A stretch of 64,000 nt of DNA from Actinomadura madurae (GCF_900115095.1 NZ_FOVH01000005.1:423356-487355); one strand, 5' to 3'; counted from the first letter of the stretch, positions 9,234 to 18,143 are shown. Numbers and translations: made by a program. Notes: a model not told the origin generated them from the letters alone.

Positions 9234-9359
9234 TCAAGGGGTGAGGAATCGGTCGATGAGCCAGGTGGTCACGGCTCTGACGGCGCCGGCGGCGGCGCCG
9301 CGCACTGCGGCGGCGGCCAGCAGGAGCCGTTCGGTGCGGGTGAGTTCGATGCGGGTCAT
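9234..9359 (-). CDS. Small conserved-looking protein, 41 residues
   Basis: A short gene starting ATG at 9357-9359 with a GGGAGA ribosome site and followed at once by a strong hairpin. The product begins MTRIELTRTERLLLAAAAV and continues with an Ala/Gly-rich helix and a C-terminal TTWLIDRFL. It looks like one amphipathic or membrane-lying helix. I cannot name a function. It is divergent from the HTH/P-loop repeat protein with about 160 bp between them, so they may share a control region. Confidence 0.6.
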   Translation of the reverse strand: MTRIELTRTERLLLAAAAVRGAAAGAVRAVTTWLIDRFLTP

Positions 9360-9517
9360 CGCGGTCTCCCTGTCTGGGCGGATCGGGCGTGCCGGCCGGC
9401 GGTTTCAGGTTGCATCCGCCCGGCGGCCCGGTTCCGAGTCGCGACGGCGACGCGGCGCGTCGGGACGTCGGGCCTTTTCAGGCACGTGATCGGGAGGAGG
9501 CGCGATGATGGGTTGCG

Positions 9518-12500
9518 ATGAGTGGCGATCAGAGGAGCGGGCCGGTGCGCCGGCCGCGGCCGATCCCGCGGCCGCAGGTGGCGCCCGGGCCGCTGCGGGA
9601 TCTCAAGGATCTGCTGTACGAGCTCTATCTCCAGGCGGGGGCACCGTCGCTGGACGAGATCACCGCGTTGATCGCCGCCGATGACGACCTGGCCGGAGCG
9701 CCGGGCCGCGACACCGTGCGCCGGATCGTGGGCGAACCCGTGCCGCCGCCCGCGCAGGCCGATGTGGTGGCGGTCGCGACGGTGCTGGCCCGGTCCGGCG
9801 GATGGGCCGCGGAGGACGCCGTCCAGCGGGTCCGAGAGCTGTGGGTGAAGTCCCGGATGGACGTGCCCGCCGGCACGCCGGTCGGCGAGCTGACCGATCC
9901 CTTCGCGCTGGAGGTGCACCGGCCGATCGTGATCGAGTCCGCCGCCGGAGCGCCGGAACTCCCCGCCCTTCCCCCGTACCTGGCCCGCGAGCACGACCGG
10001 CGGCTCGCGGAGATCACGGCCCGGGCGGTGGACGGGCGGAGCGCGATCGTGTCGCTGGTGGGCGGGTCGTCGACCGGCAAGACCCGGGCGTGCTGGGAGG
10101 CCGTCCAGGGGCTGCCGGCCGGATGGCGGTTGTGGCACCCGATCTTCCCGGACCGGGCGGCGGCCTTCCTGTCCGAGCTGGAGCGGGTCAGGCCGCGCAC
10201 CGTGGTGTGGCTGAACGACGCGCAGCACTACCTGCGGACGGCCCAGCCCGCGGTGGGCGAGCAGGTCGCGGCCGGCCTGCGGGATCTGCTGCGCGCTCCG
10301 GGGAGGGGGCCGGTGCTGGTGCTGGCCACCCTGTGGCCCGAACACTGGGACCTGCTCACCGTGCCCACCTCCGCCGACCCGTACGCGCAGGCCAGAGCGT
10401 TGCTGGCGGGGAGCCTCGTCCGGGTGCCCGAGTCGTTCGGCGGGACGCGGCCGGCGGAGCTCGCCGAGGCGGCGCAGCGGGACCCGCGGCTTGCGCAGGC
10501 CGTCAAGGAAGCCCGGGACGGGCACATCGCCCAATACCTGGCGGGAGTCCCCGCCCTGCTGGAGCGCCACCAGGCCGCGCCCCCGCCGGCGCGCGCGTTG
10601 ATCGACGCGGCGATCGACGCCCGCCGGCTGGGGCACGGCCCCGCCCTGCCGCACGCGCTGCTGGAAGTGGCGGCACCGGGGTACCTGACCGACCAGGAAT
10701 GGGCGCAGACGCGGGACGACTGGTTCGAGGAGGCGCTGGCCTACACCGCCCAGCCATGCAGGGGCGCACTCGGCCCGCTGACTCGGTCCAAGCCCCGGCC
10801 CGCTCCCGTCCCCCGCGGCGCGGACGCTGCTCCGCGCGCGCGGACGGAGGCGCCGCGGTACCGGCTGGCCGACTACCTGGAGCAGGCGGGACGCAGGGAA
10901 CGTGCCGATGCGCTCCCGCCCCGGTCACTGTGGGAGGCCCTGGCCGCCTCCGCGGACGTCGACGACCTCGCCGTGATCGCGGACCAGGCCGATGCCCGTG
11001 GGCTGTACCGGGACGCGGCCCAGATGCGCAAATACGCCGTGGCGGCCGGCCATTCGGCCGCGGCCCTCCGGCTCGTCTCCAGGGCCCGCACCATCGACCC
11101 CCGGCTGGCCGGGCACGCCGCGGAATGGGTCGCCGCGCGCCAGTCCCTCGGTGACCCGCGCGACGTCGCCCGGCTGGTGCGAGCGCTGTGGAAAGCCGGT
11201 GCCGGCCAGAGCGTCGGCCTGCTCGCCGATCGGGCCGCCGCGCACATGCCCGTCGACGATCCGCAGGGCATCGGTGAGCTGCTGCTGGAATTGTGGAAGG
11301 CGGGCGCGGAGCAGGCGATCTCCACGCTGGCCGGACGCGCCGCCGCCCACGCGCCGCTCGATCAGGTGGGAGGCGTCGCGCACCTGCTGAAGGAACTGCG
11401 TCGGGTGAACGCCGAACAGGCCGTCACCGACCTGGCCGGACGCGCGGCGGCGCACGCGCCCGTCGACGAGCCGGGTGCCGTCGCCGCACTGCTGCGGAAC
11501 GTGCACGAGGCCGGCTGCGGGCAGGCGGTGGCCACGCTGCTTTCCCGCGATCCCGCGGAGCGGGTCGCGCTCGATGACACGAGCGGGGTCGCCCGCCTGC
11601 TGAAGGCCCTGCGGCAGGTCGACGCCGGGCAGGGCGTCACCGTGCTGGCCGGACGCATCGCCGACCGTGCCCCCCTCGACAACGCGTACCGCCTCGCCGA
11701 CCTGCTCAAGGGGATGCAGAAGGCGGGCGCCGAGCAGGCCCTCACCCTGCTGGCCGACCGCGCCGCCGCCCACGCGCCGCTCAGCAACGTGTTGGAGACG
11801 GCCCACCTGTTGCATGCGCTGCACGAGGTCGGCTCAGGAACGGCGGTGACCGCGCTGGCCGGACACGTCGCCGGTGGCGCTCCGCTCGACCGTCCGGGCG
11901 ACGTGGCCAACCTGCTGCGAGCGCTGTGGAAGGTGGGCGCGGGCGATGCCGTGACCGCACTGGCCGGACGCGCCGCCGCCGATGTTCCGCTCGGTCATCC
12001 AGGCGAGATCGCTCGGCTGCTCCGGGCGCTGCATGACGCGAACGCCGAGGAGAGCGCCGCGGTCCTGACCCGTCGGGCCTGTGACCACGTCACCCTCGGT
12101 TCCCCTGGCGATGTCGCCCGGTTGATACGCGCACTGCGGGAACTCCCGGGGGACGATGGGGCGATCGACTCGCTGCTGGCCCGCGCCCCCGCCGACCAGG
12201 TCGCTCTCACGGATCCCGGAGGCGTCGCCTACCTGCTGGAGGAGCTACGGGCCGTGGACGCCGCTCCAACGATCGCTTCGCTACTGGCCCGTAAGCCCGC
12301 CGTCCAGGTCGCTCTCGACGTCCCGGGCGATATCGCCCGCCTCGTGCGAGCGCTCAAGGCTGCGGGCGCGGTGGAGGCCGCCGCGCGGCTGGCCGACCGC
12401 GCCGCCCAGGTGCCTCTCGACGAACCGGCCGGCATCGCGCGCCTGATACGCGCACTCGGGGAGGGCGGCACCGCGCATGCCGCCGCGGCCTTGGCCGAGC

Positions 12501-12730
12501 GCGCCGCCCTCATCCCCCTCGACAGGCCCCATCACGCTGACGCCCTGTCGCAGGCCCTGCAGAAGCTCGGTGCCGAGCATGCCGTCGCCACGCTGGCCGA
12601 GCGGGCGGCCACCGCGGGCGCGTTCACGATCTTTCTGGACGCCGCCCCCGGCCGAGCCGAACGGTTCAGGTTCGGCCGCGCCCATGACGGCACCCCCGAA
12701 CCCGCATGGCAGTGGCATGACCTGCTCTGA
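9518..12730 (+). CDS. HTH/P-loop NTPase with C-terminal ~35-residue helical repeats
   Basis: A 1070-residue STAND-like protein. Residues about 25-115 form an actinobacterial N-terminal module (LRDLKDLLYELYLQAGAPSL) resembling an HTH-type domain. Residues about 175-340 are a P-loop NTPase with Walker A GGSSTGKT at 182-189 and a Walker B-like VVWLNDAQ near 230. From about 545 to 1040 there are some 14 repeats of 34-36 residues of the form PGDVARLLRALxxAGAExAVxxLAxRAAAHAPLD. Such sensor-NTPase-repeat layouts are used in regulation and in defence, where the repeats sense a ligand; that role is inferred. No effector domain is recognisable. The gene is monocistronic. Confidence 0.7.
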   Translation: MSGDQRSGPVRRPRPIPRPQVAPGPLRDLKDLLYELYLQAGAPSLDEITALIAADDDLAGAPGRDTVRRIVGEPVPPPAQADVVAVATVLARSGGWAAEDAVQRVRELWVKSRMDVPAGTPVGELTDPFALEVHRPIVIESAAGAPELPALPPYLAREHDRRLAEITARAVDGRSAIVSLVGGSSTGKTRACWEAVQGLPAGWRLWHPIFPDRAAAFLSELERVRPRTVVWLNDAQHYLRTAQPAVGEQVAAGLRDLLRAPGRGPVLVLATLWPEHWDLLTVPTSADPYAQARALLAGSLVRVPESFGGTRPAELAEAAQRDPRLAQAVKEARDGHIAQYLAGVPALLERHQAAPPPARALIDAAIDARRLGHGPALPHALLEVAAPGYLTDQEWAQTRDDWFEEALAYTAQPCRGALGPLTRSKPRPAPVPRGADAAPRARTEAPRYRLADYLEQAGRRERADALPPRSLWEALAASADVDDLAVIADQADARGLYRDAAQMRKYAVAAGHSAAALRLVSRARTIDPRLAGHAAEWVAARQSLGDPRDVARLVRALWKAGAGQSVGLLADRAAAHMPVDDPQGIGELLLELWKAGAEQAISTLAGRAAAHAPLDQVGGVAHLLKELRRVNAEQAVTDLAGRAAAHAPVDEPGAVAALLRNVHEAGCGQAVATLLSRDPAERVALDDTSGVARLLKALRQVDAGQGVTVLAGRIADRAPLDNAYRLADLLKGMQKAGAEQALTLLADRAAAHAPLSNVLETAHLLHALHEVGSGTAVTALAGHVAGGAPLDRPGDVANLLRALWKVGAGDAVTALAGRAAADVPLGHPGEIARLLRALHDANAEESAAVLTRRACDHVTLGSPGDVARLIRALRELPGDDGAIDSLLARAPADQVALTDPGGVAYLLEELRAVDAAPTIASLLARKPAVQVALDVPGDIARLVRALKAAGAVEAAARLADRAAQVPLDEPAGIARLIRALGEGGTAHAAAALAERAALIPLDRPHHADALSQALQKLGAEHAVATLAERAATAGAFTIFLDAAPGRAERFRFGRAHDGTPEPAWQWHDLL
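11150..12640 (+). repeat. About 14 in-frame ~105-bp repeats (helical-repeat domain)
   Basis: Tandem coding repeats of 34-36 codons. Recurring features are a D-x-P-G-x-V/I-A start, LL-x-x-L helix A, a G-A-E/G turn, A-V-x-x-LA helix B, and a RAA-x-x-x-PLD linker. Copies differ throughout, so the array is old at DNA level, yet copies 2, 3 and 6 are close in protein sequence. Confidence 0.75.
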
Positions 12731-12747
12731 CCTCTGAACGGCCCGCG

Positions 12748-13188
12748 TCACCCCGCGGGCGGCCGGTCGCCGGCGATCGCTGTGACGCAGCGCTGGAGCA
12801 GGTCGGCGAGCTGCCTGCGTTGATGATCGTCGAGGCCGGCGACCATGCGGTCCTCGATGCCCCGGGCGACGACGTCGGCCTTGTCGAGGAGCGTGCGTCC
12901 GGCTTCGGTGAGCGCGGCGCCGAGGATGCGGCCGTGTCCGGGACGGGGACTCAGTTCGAGCAGGTCGCGGCGGCCGAGCTCGGCGACGATCTTGTGCATC
13001 GTCTGCGGGGTGACGTGCGTGCGCCGCGCCAGCTCGGCCGACGAGATGCCGGGCGTGGCCGCGATGAGGTGCAGCACCGTGCTCTGCACCGGCGTGAGGT
13101 CCAGATCGGTCAGGGCGTCCCGTAGCTCCACCCGGACCAGGTGCTGGAGCTGCATGAACGGCGGAAGCGGACGGCTCATGGTTGACAT
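12748..13188 (-). CDS. MarR-family transcriptional repressor
   Basis: A winged-helix regulator of about 146 residues. The core LTPVQSTVLHLIAATPGISSAELARRTHVTPQTMHKIVAELGRR-type arrangement gives the recognition helix, followed by the wing and a dimerisation helix at the C-terminus. Two starts are possible, at 13188 and 13179. The gene is divergent from an MFS drug-type exporter, and the 60-bp gap carries a large inverted repeat, so the protein most likely represses both itself and the pump-YceI unit and is released by a small lipophilic ligand. The ligand is unknown. Confidence 0.92.
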   Translation of the reverse strand: MSTMSRPLPPFMQLQHLVRVELRDALTDLDLTPVQSTVLHLIAATPGISSAELARRTHVTPQTMHKIVAELGRRDLLELSPRPGHGRILGAALTEAGRTLLDKADVVARGIEDRMVAGLDDHQRRQLADLLQRCVTAIAGDRPPAG

Positions 13189-13189
13189 C

Positions 13190-13232
13190 TTATCAGCTTG
13201 GCTGATACCACTTATATCAGCCAAGCTGATAA
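13190..13232. promoter_or_regulatory. Double MarR operator
   Basis: Two 18-bp arms, TTATCAGCTTGGCTGATA (13190-13207) and its exact reverse complement (13215-13232), are separated by 7 bp. Each arm is itself a near-palindrome (ATCAGC-3nt-GCTGAT), so this is two dimer sites in the divergent promoter. Confidence 0.9.
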
Positions 13233-13248
13233 CAGAGGAGATCCGCGG

Positions 13249-14739
13249 ATGCGCACCCCTGCACACACACCGAGCCCGATCGGCGACCGCCGCCGATGGT
13301 GGGCCCTGGCCGTCATCGCGCTGGGCCAGCTCATGGTGGTCTTCGACGTCACGATCGTGAACGTCGCCCTGCCCACGATCGGACGGGACCTCGGCGTCTC
13401 CGAGTCCGGCCGCTCCTGGGTGATCAGCGCCTACACCCTGGCCTTCGCCGGGCTGCTGTTGGCGGGCGGCAAGATCGCCGACAATCTGGGCGCCCGGAAG
13501 GCCTTCCTCATCGCGCTCGCCGGCTTCGCCGCCGCGTCCGCCGCGGGCGGCGCCGCGACCGGCCTCGCGACGCTGCTGGCCGCCCGCGCCGGCCAGGGCG
13601 CGTTCGCCGCCCTGCTCGCGCCCGCGGCGATGTCGATGGTCGCCGCCACGTTCCCCGGCCCCCGCGAACGCGGTCGTGCATTCGCCGTGTTCGGCGTCGT
13701 GATGGGCGGTGGCGCGGGGGTCGGGCTGGTCCTGGGCGGCGTGCTGACCGAGCACCTGAGCTGGCATTGGACGCTCTACATCAACGTCCCGTTGGCCCTG
13801 TTCGCAGGGCTGGCAGCCGTCCTCGTGCTGCCCGCGAGCCCCGCGCACCGGGCGCGGGTGGACATGGTGGGCGCCGTTCTGGCCACCGCCGGGCTGGTGG
13901 CACTGATCTACGGGTCCAGCACCGCCATCGCCCATGGCTGGGCGGCACCGGTCACGCTCAGCGCGCTCGGCGCCGGGATCGTTCTGCTGACCGCCTTCGC
14001 CACTGTCCAGACGCGCGTCCGGCACCCGCTGCTGCCGCCGCGGATCGTGACCGACCGCAACCGGGGCGGCGCCTACCTGGCCTTCGTCCTGGTCATGATC
14101 GGCATGTCCGGGATGTTCCTGCTGGTGTCCTACTACCTGCAGACCATCGCCGGGTACACCGCCGTCCGCGCCGGCGCGGCCTTCCTGCCGTTCGCCGCGA
14201 CCACCCTGCTCGCCTCCACCGCCGCCGGGCGCGTGATGACCCGCCTGCGGACGGGCACGCTGCTGGCCATAGGCCTGCTGCTGGCCGCCGCGGGCCTGGC
14301 GTGGCTGACCCGCCTCGACGTCGGCACCGGCTACGCCTCCGGGGTCCTGCCCGCGCTGCTGCTCATCGGCGCCGGGGTCGGCGCCCTGTCCCCGGTCGCC
14401 GCCAACCTCGCCACCCTGGACGTCCCCGCCCACCAGGCCGGCATCGCCGGCGCCGCCTTCAACGTCTCCGAACAGGTCGGCGCGTCGGCCGGGGTGGCCG
14501 TCCTCAACACCATCGCGGTCACCGGCACCGCCGCCCACCCCGCGGCCTCGCTCGCCGCCGGCACCGTCCACGGCTACACGGTCGCCGCCGCCGGCGCGGC
14601 CGCCCTCCTGGCGGTCGGAGCGGTCGCCGTCATGGCCCTGGTCAACGCCCGACTCGGGACCGACGCGGCCGACACCACCCCGCCCACGGAAATGGACGCC
14701 GGGCAACGCACGCCCGTCCTCGCTTCGAGCACCCGCTGA
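13249..14739 (+). CDS. MFS drug-type exporter (DHA2/EmrB-QacA family)
   Basis: A 496-residue, 14-span major-facilitator exporter. The DHA2 hallmarks are present: LMVVFDVTIVNVALPTIGRDL in span 1, GGKIADNLGARKAF in the loop 2-3 region, and the motif-C-like span 5 region (GGGAGVGLVLGGVLTEHLSW). The ATG at 13249 follows AGAGGAG. It is the target of the divergent MarR repressor and sits 21 bp before a YceI gene, with which it is probably cotranscribed. It most likely exports a toxic organic compound; the specificity cannot be read from sequence. Confidence 0.92.
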   Translation: MRTPAHTPSPIGDRRRWWALAVIALGQLMVVFDVTIVNVALPTIGRDLGVSESGRSWVISAYTLAFAGLLLAGGKIADNLGARKAFLIALAGFAAASAAGGAATGLATLLAARAGQGAFAALLAPAAMSMVAATFPGPRERGRAFAVFGVVMGGGAGVGLVLGGVLTEHLSWHWTLYINVPLALFAGLAAVLVLPASPAHRARVDMVGAVLATAGLVALIYGSSTAIAHGWAAPVTLSALGAGIVLLTAFATVQTRVRHPLLPPRIVTDRNRGGAYLAFVLVMIGMSGMFLLVSYYLQTIAGYTAVRAGAAFLPFAATTLLASTAAGRVMTRLRTGTLLAIGLLLAAAGLAWLTRLDVGTGYASGVLPALLLIGAGVGALSPVAANLATLDVPAHQAGIAGAAFNVSEQVGASAGVAVLNTIAVTGTAAHPAASLAAGTVHGYTVAAAGAAALLAVGAVAVMALVNARLGTDAADTTPPTEMDAGQRTPVLASSTR

Positions 14740-14760
14740 ATCCCCGAAAGGAACGTGTCA

Positions 14761-15317
14761 TGACCGCCACCGCTCCTCAGATTCCCGGCTACATCCCCGG
14801 TACCTGGCAGATCGACCCGATCCACTCCGACGCCACGTTCTCCGTCCGCCACCTGGTCACCAAGGTCCGCGGCAGGTTCCGCACCCTCGACGGGGAGATC
14901 AACGCGGCCGAGAACGTGCTCGACTCCTCCGTCCGCGTCACCATCGCCGCCGACTCGATCGACACCAACAACGAGATGCGCGACGACCATCTGCGTTCCG
15001 CCGACTTCCTGGAGACCGGCACCTACCCGACCCTGACCTTCGCCTCCACCCGCATCCGGCCCCACGGCGACGCCTTCCTGGTCGACGGCGACCTCACGAT
15101 CAAGGACGTCACCCGGCAGATCACCGCCGACGTCGAGATCGGCGGCTTCACGCCCGGCCACGACGGGGTCCCCAGGGCGGGCTGCACCGCGACCTTCGAG
15201 ATCGACCGCAACGACTACAACGTCAACTTCAGCAAGGTCCTCGAAACCGGTGGCGTCATGGTCGGTGACCGCGTCTCCGTCCAACTCGAAATCCTGGCCG
15301 TCCTCCAGCAGGACTAG
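14761..15317 (+). CDS. YceI-family lipid-binding protein
   Basis: A 185-residue beta-barrel protein of the YceI family, which binds long isoprenoids or other amphiphiles. Diagnostic stretches are TWQIDPIHSDATFSVRHLVTKVRGRF at the N-terminus, DDHLRSADFLE in the middle and ITADVEIGGF toward the C-terminus. There is no signal peptide, as in many actinobacterial members that act in the cytoplasm. It follows the MFS pump closely, preceded by GAAAGGAACG, so it is probably under the same MarR control and may bind the pump substrate; that role is an inference. Confidence 0.93.
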
Positions 15318-15477
15318 ACGAGCGGCGCGGTGAGGGCGGTGACCCGCTGGCGCCCAGGGACGAAGCATCCGTGCATTCCGGGCCCCTATTCGATGGGAAT
15401 CACGCAGCCTGCCGGTCATTCGCCCGCCTCGTTGCAGACTGAACGCCGCTCCGAGACCCCGTCCGAAGGAGGAATCC

Positions 15478-16047
15478 GTGCGCATGCCCCCGGTCGAGCC
15501 CAGCGTCCTGACGGGAGAGCAACGGCAGCTCGACGAACACGTGCGGAAGATGATGAGCGGGCTGCACATGCCGTTCACCTCGACGGACGAGAACGGCGCG
15601 CTGATCGGACCGTTTCCCGTGATGCTGCGTTTCCCCGGTCTTGCCCGCCCCCTACTGGAGTGGTTCACGAGCGTCACGAGCGGCGGCGTGCTTCCGGCGC
15701 GTGTGCGGGAGGTCGCCATCCTCACCACCGGATCCAGGTACGGCGCGGCGTACGAGCTCTACTCCCACAGCAGGGTCGCGGCGGCGGTCGGGCTGCCGAG
15801 CGGCGTCATCGCGGGTCTGGCCGCCGGGCGGCGGCCCTCCGAGCTGACGTCCGAGGAGGCCGTCGCGCATGATGTGGCCGCCCGGCTCCACTCCGGCGCG
15901 CCGCTGCCCGAAGCCCTGTACCGCGCCGCGGTCGACTGCTTCGGGGAGACCGGCACCGCGGAACTCGTCTTCCTGATCGCTCAGTACGCCAGCGTCGCGA
16001 TGGTGCTCAACGCCTACGACGTGCCTGTACCGGCGGACGCCGGCTGA
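15478..16047 (+). CDS. Carboxymuconolactone decarboxylase/AhpD-fold protein
   Basis: A 189-residue all-helical protein of the CMD superfamily. The core VREVAILTTGSRYGAAYELYSHSRVAAAVGLP aligns with the family helix that holds the catalytic region. The E-x9-S-H arrangement is kept, but the CxxC pair of AhpD-type peroxidase partners is absent, so a decarboxylase or lyase-like role is more likely than thiol peroxidase chemistry. The GTG at 15478 has an AAGGAGGA ribosome site. Upstream is a 160-bp non-coding gap. No pathway neighbours identify a substrate. Confidence 0.8.
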   Translation: MRMPPVEPSVLTGEQRQLDEHVRKMMSGLHMPFTSTDENGALIGPFPVMLRFPGLARPLLEWFTSVTSGGVLPARVREVAILTTGSRYGAAYELYSHSRVAAAVGLPSGVIAGLAAGRRPSELTSEEAVAHDVAARLHSGAPLPEALYRAAVDCFGETGTAELVFLIAQYASVAMVLNAYDVPVPADAG

Positions 16048-16065
16048 CGAGCGCACGGGTGATCG

Positions 16066-16659
16066 TCAGCCCGGCGTCTCCCCCGCGGAGTGGTTCTCCC
16101 GCAGCCAGCGGGAGAACCGGTGCGTGATCGAGACGGGGTCGATGAGGAGCTTGGCGATGCCCTGCGCGTTGCCCACCTCGATGCGGCCGTGCAGGAAGGC
16201 CGGGCCCGTCACCGCGAGCAGGTCCTCGAAGGCGTCTTTCAACCCGTCGGCCGTGTCGACCGTGCGGGTCGTCCACCCGGACGCCTCGGCCAGCCGAGCG
16301 AGGTCGATCGTGGACGAGTAGGTCGGCAGGGCGCCGGTCGACCCGTACACGCCGTTGTCGAGCAGGACGAGCAGGAGGTTGTCCGGGGCGAGGTACCCGC
16401 CCGTGGGGAGGACGTTCGGGTTCATGAGCAGCGAGCCGTCGCCCTCGATGGCGACGACCTTGGGAAAGGCGGAGTCGAGGCTGAGCGCGAGGCCCGTGGC
16501 CACCGAGCCGGCGAGGCCCATGGAGTCGAGCAGGTAGAGGTGGTTGTCACCGTCCTTGACCGAGGCGAGCTCGCGGCTCGTCGCCGCGCAGGTGACGACG
16601 ACGGGATGCCGGTCCGTCAGCTCCGCGAGGACGCGGAGCGCTTCGATCCGCTTCATCAC
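16066..16659 (-). CDS. TPP-dependent decarboxylase, beta-type subunit (ComE/Ppd C-terminal half)
   Basis: A 197-residue protein equivalent to the C-terminal half of phosphonopyruvate or sulfopyruvate decarboxylase, which binds the thiamine diphosphate pyrophosphate. The GDGSLLMNPN motif is the Mg-TPP signature (GDG with the downstream N). It begins in a 4-bp overlap with the alpha-type subunit gene, either GTG at 16657-16659 or the next codon ATG. Together the two subunits should decarboxylate a 2-oxo acid. The operon context with a 6-oxocamphor-hydrolase-like enzyme suggests catabolism of a cyclic or keto substrate rather than coenzyme M synthesis. Confidence 0.85.
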   Translation of the reverse strand: MMKRIEALRVLAELTDRHPVVVTCAATSRELASVKDGDNHLYLLDSMGLAGSVATGLALSLDSAFPKVVAIEGDGSLLMNPNVLPTGGYLAPDNLLLVLLDNGVYGSTGALPTYSSTIDLARLAEASGWTTRTVDTADGLKDAFEDLLAVTGPAFLHGRIEVGNAQGIAKLLIDPVSITHRFSRWLRENHSAGETPG

Positions 16660-17189
16660 GCGACCTTTCCGTCGGTGTTCCAGAACGACCCCAGGACGAC
16701 GACGGGCCGGTAGGTCATGACGGCGTGGACACCGGCCTCCTGGACCGTGTCGCGCCAGTCGCCCGCGCCGCTGCGCCGGTCGAGCTCGATGACGGGCAGC
16801 CCGACGGTCCGCAGGACCGCGGGCGTGGGCTGGCTGATGGAGTGGATCATCGAGTTGTACTCGCCGAGGCCCCCGCGCGTGTTCGCGAAGACCAGGAGCG
16901 GGAGGTGGTAGGAGAGCGCGAACGTCGTCAGGGCCGTGAGGGCGTTGCCGAAGCCGTTGTCCTGCATCACCACGGCGCCGAGGCGGCCGGTGAAGGCGAC
17001 CGCCCCCATCACGCCGACGGCCTCTTCCTCCCGCGACAGCGGGGTGACCCGCGGGGAGACCCCGTCCGCGCCGCCGCCGCGTGCGACCAGCGCCGCGATG
17101 ACGGGCGCCACCGTCACGGAGGGGATGTACCCGACCCGCACGGCTCCGGCCGCCCAGATGCCGTCGGCGACGGCCTCTGCGTAGGTCAT
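16656..17189 (-). CDS. TPP-dependent decarboxylase, alpha-type subunit (ComD/Ppd N-terminal half)
   Basis: A 177-residue protein matching the N-terminal PYR domain of phosphonopyruvate/sulfopyruvate decarboxylases. It shows SREEEAVGVMGAVAFTGRLG (the Glu that activates the TPP ring lies here) and VVMQDNGFGNALTALTTF. Its stop overlaps the start of the beta-type subunit gene, so the two are translationally coupled and likely form a heteromeric enzyme. Forty-eight bp upstream is the 6-oxocamphor-hydrolase-like gene in the same direction. The true 2-oxo acid substrate is unknown. Confidence 0.85.
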   Translation of the reverse strand: MTYAEAVADGIWAAGAVRVGYIPSVTVAPVIAALVARGGGADGVSPRVTPLSREEEAVGVMGAVAFTGRLGAVVMQDNGFGNALTALTTFALSYHLPLLVFANTRGGLGEYNSMIHSISQPTPAVLRTVGLPVIELDRRSGAGDWRDTVQEAGVHAVMTYRPVVVLGSFWNTDGKVA

Positions 17190-17237
17190 GTGCGTGCGAC
17201 TCCTTTCACAAGGGCGCGGCGGTCCGTCTTCGGACCG

Positions 17238-18092
17238 TCAGAACAGTTTGCGGGCCTCGGAGTCGTTGAACAGATCCGGGTCGGGGACGACCCTCTTGCT
17301 CGCCAGGGTGGCGAGCATCTGGTGCGGCATGTGGAAGCCGAGGTCCTCGGCCACGGCCTTCTTCAGCGGCCGGGACAGGATGTTGTGCGCGGCCCAGCGC
17401 GCGAAGCGCGGACGCCGCATGATGAACCGCGCGATCTCCCAGGCGCGGTCGAGCAGCCGCTCGCGCGGGAGGACGTCGCTCACGATGCCCCATTCGAGCG
17501 CCTTGTCGGCGGGGATCGGTTTGGCGCAGTAGATGTGGTAGGCGGCGCGCTTAGGCCCCATGAGCGCCTGGAGCGCCAGCGCCTGGCCGTCGCCGGGCGC
17601 GGTGCCGAGCCAGAAGTGCGGGTCCATGAAGTCGGCGTCGGGCGCGGCGAGGGTGATGTCGGAGAGGGTCGCGAACTCGGTGTGCACGCCGGGGCCGTTG
17701 ACGGCGGCGATCGTCGGGATGTCGATGTTGGCGACGAAGCTCTCGACGACCTTCCAGCCGTCGTAGACGCGCTGGTAGTAGAGGTCGGGGTCCAGGTCGG
17801 AGGCCGGCGCGGGGTTGTGGCCCTTGGGGTCGCCGGTCATCCACCGGTCGCCGGTGCCCGTGATGATCAGGACCTGGTTCTCCTGGTCGTTGCCGATCTC
17901 CTGCCAGACGCGCGGCCAGACGTTGTGCGCGGCGTGCGTGTGCACGTACGGCCCGCCGCCGGTGTGCAGGCGGACCTCGATGATGCCGTCCTCGCGCCGC
18001 ATCTCGAAGAAGTCGGCGTACTTCCTGGAGTACTCCTCGAACGGGGAGGGGGGAAGGTGCCCCTCCCAGCGCTCGGCGAGATCGACTGCCAT
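17238..18092 (-). CDS. Crotonase-fold hydrolase, 6-oxocamphor-hydrolase-like
   Basis: A 284-residue enoyl-CoA hydratase/isomerase superfamily protein. It resembles 6-oxocamphor hydrolase, which cleaves a cyclic beta-diketone by a retro-Claisen reaction. Similar segments are PFEEYSRKYADF near residue 17, VNGPGVHTE and SDITLAAPDADF. The pair His159 (in DPHFWLG) and Asp168 (in APGDG) keeps the 9-residue spacing of the catalytic His and Asp of that enzyme as I recall it. The ATG at 18090-18092 follows GGAGG. It heads an operon with the two TPP-decarboxylase subunits and is divergent from a TetR gene across a palindrome. A CoA-dependent hydratase is the alternative. Confidence 0.75.
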   Translation of the reverse strand: MAVDLAERWEGHLPPSPFEEYSRKYADFFEMRREDGIIEVRLHTGGGPYVHTHAAHNVWPRVWQEIGNDQENQVLIITGTGDRWMTGDPKGHNPAPASDLDPDLYYQRVYDGWKVVESFVANIDIPTIAAVNGPGVHTEFATLSDITLAAPDADFMDPHFWLGTAPGDGQALALQALMGPKRAAYHIYCAKPIPADKALEWGIVSDVLPRERLLDRAWEIARFIMRRPRFARWAAHNILSRPLKKAVAEDLGFHMPHQMLATLASKRVVPDPDLFNDSEARKLF

Positions 18093-18143
18093 CGGACCTC
18101 CATGTCGTGATCGGTCGGCTCGGGCGTCCCGGGCCCGCCCAGT

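Noticed and set aside
12741..12760. GCCCGCG/CGCGGGC hairpin at the junction of the repeat-protein and MarR genes
   Set aside because: Only a 7-bp stem and partly inside the MarR coding end; weak as a terminator in such GC-rich DNA.
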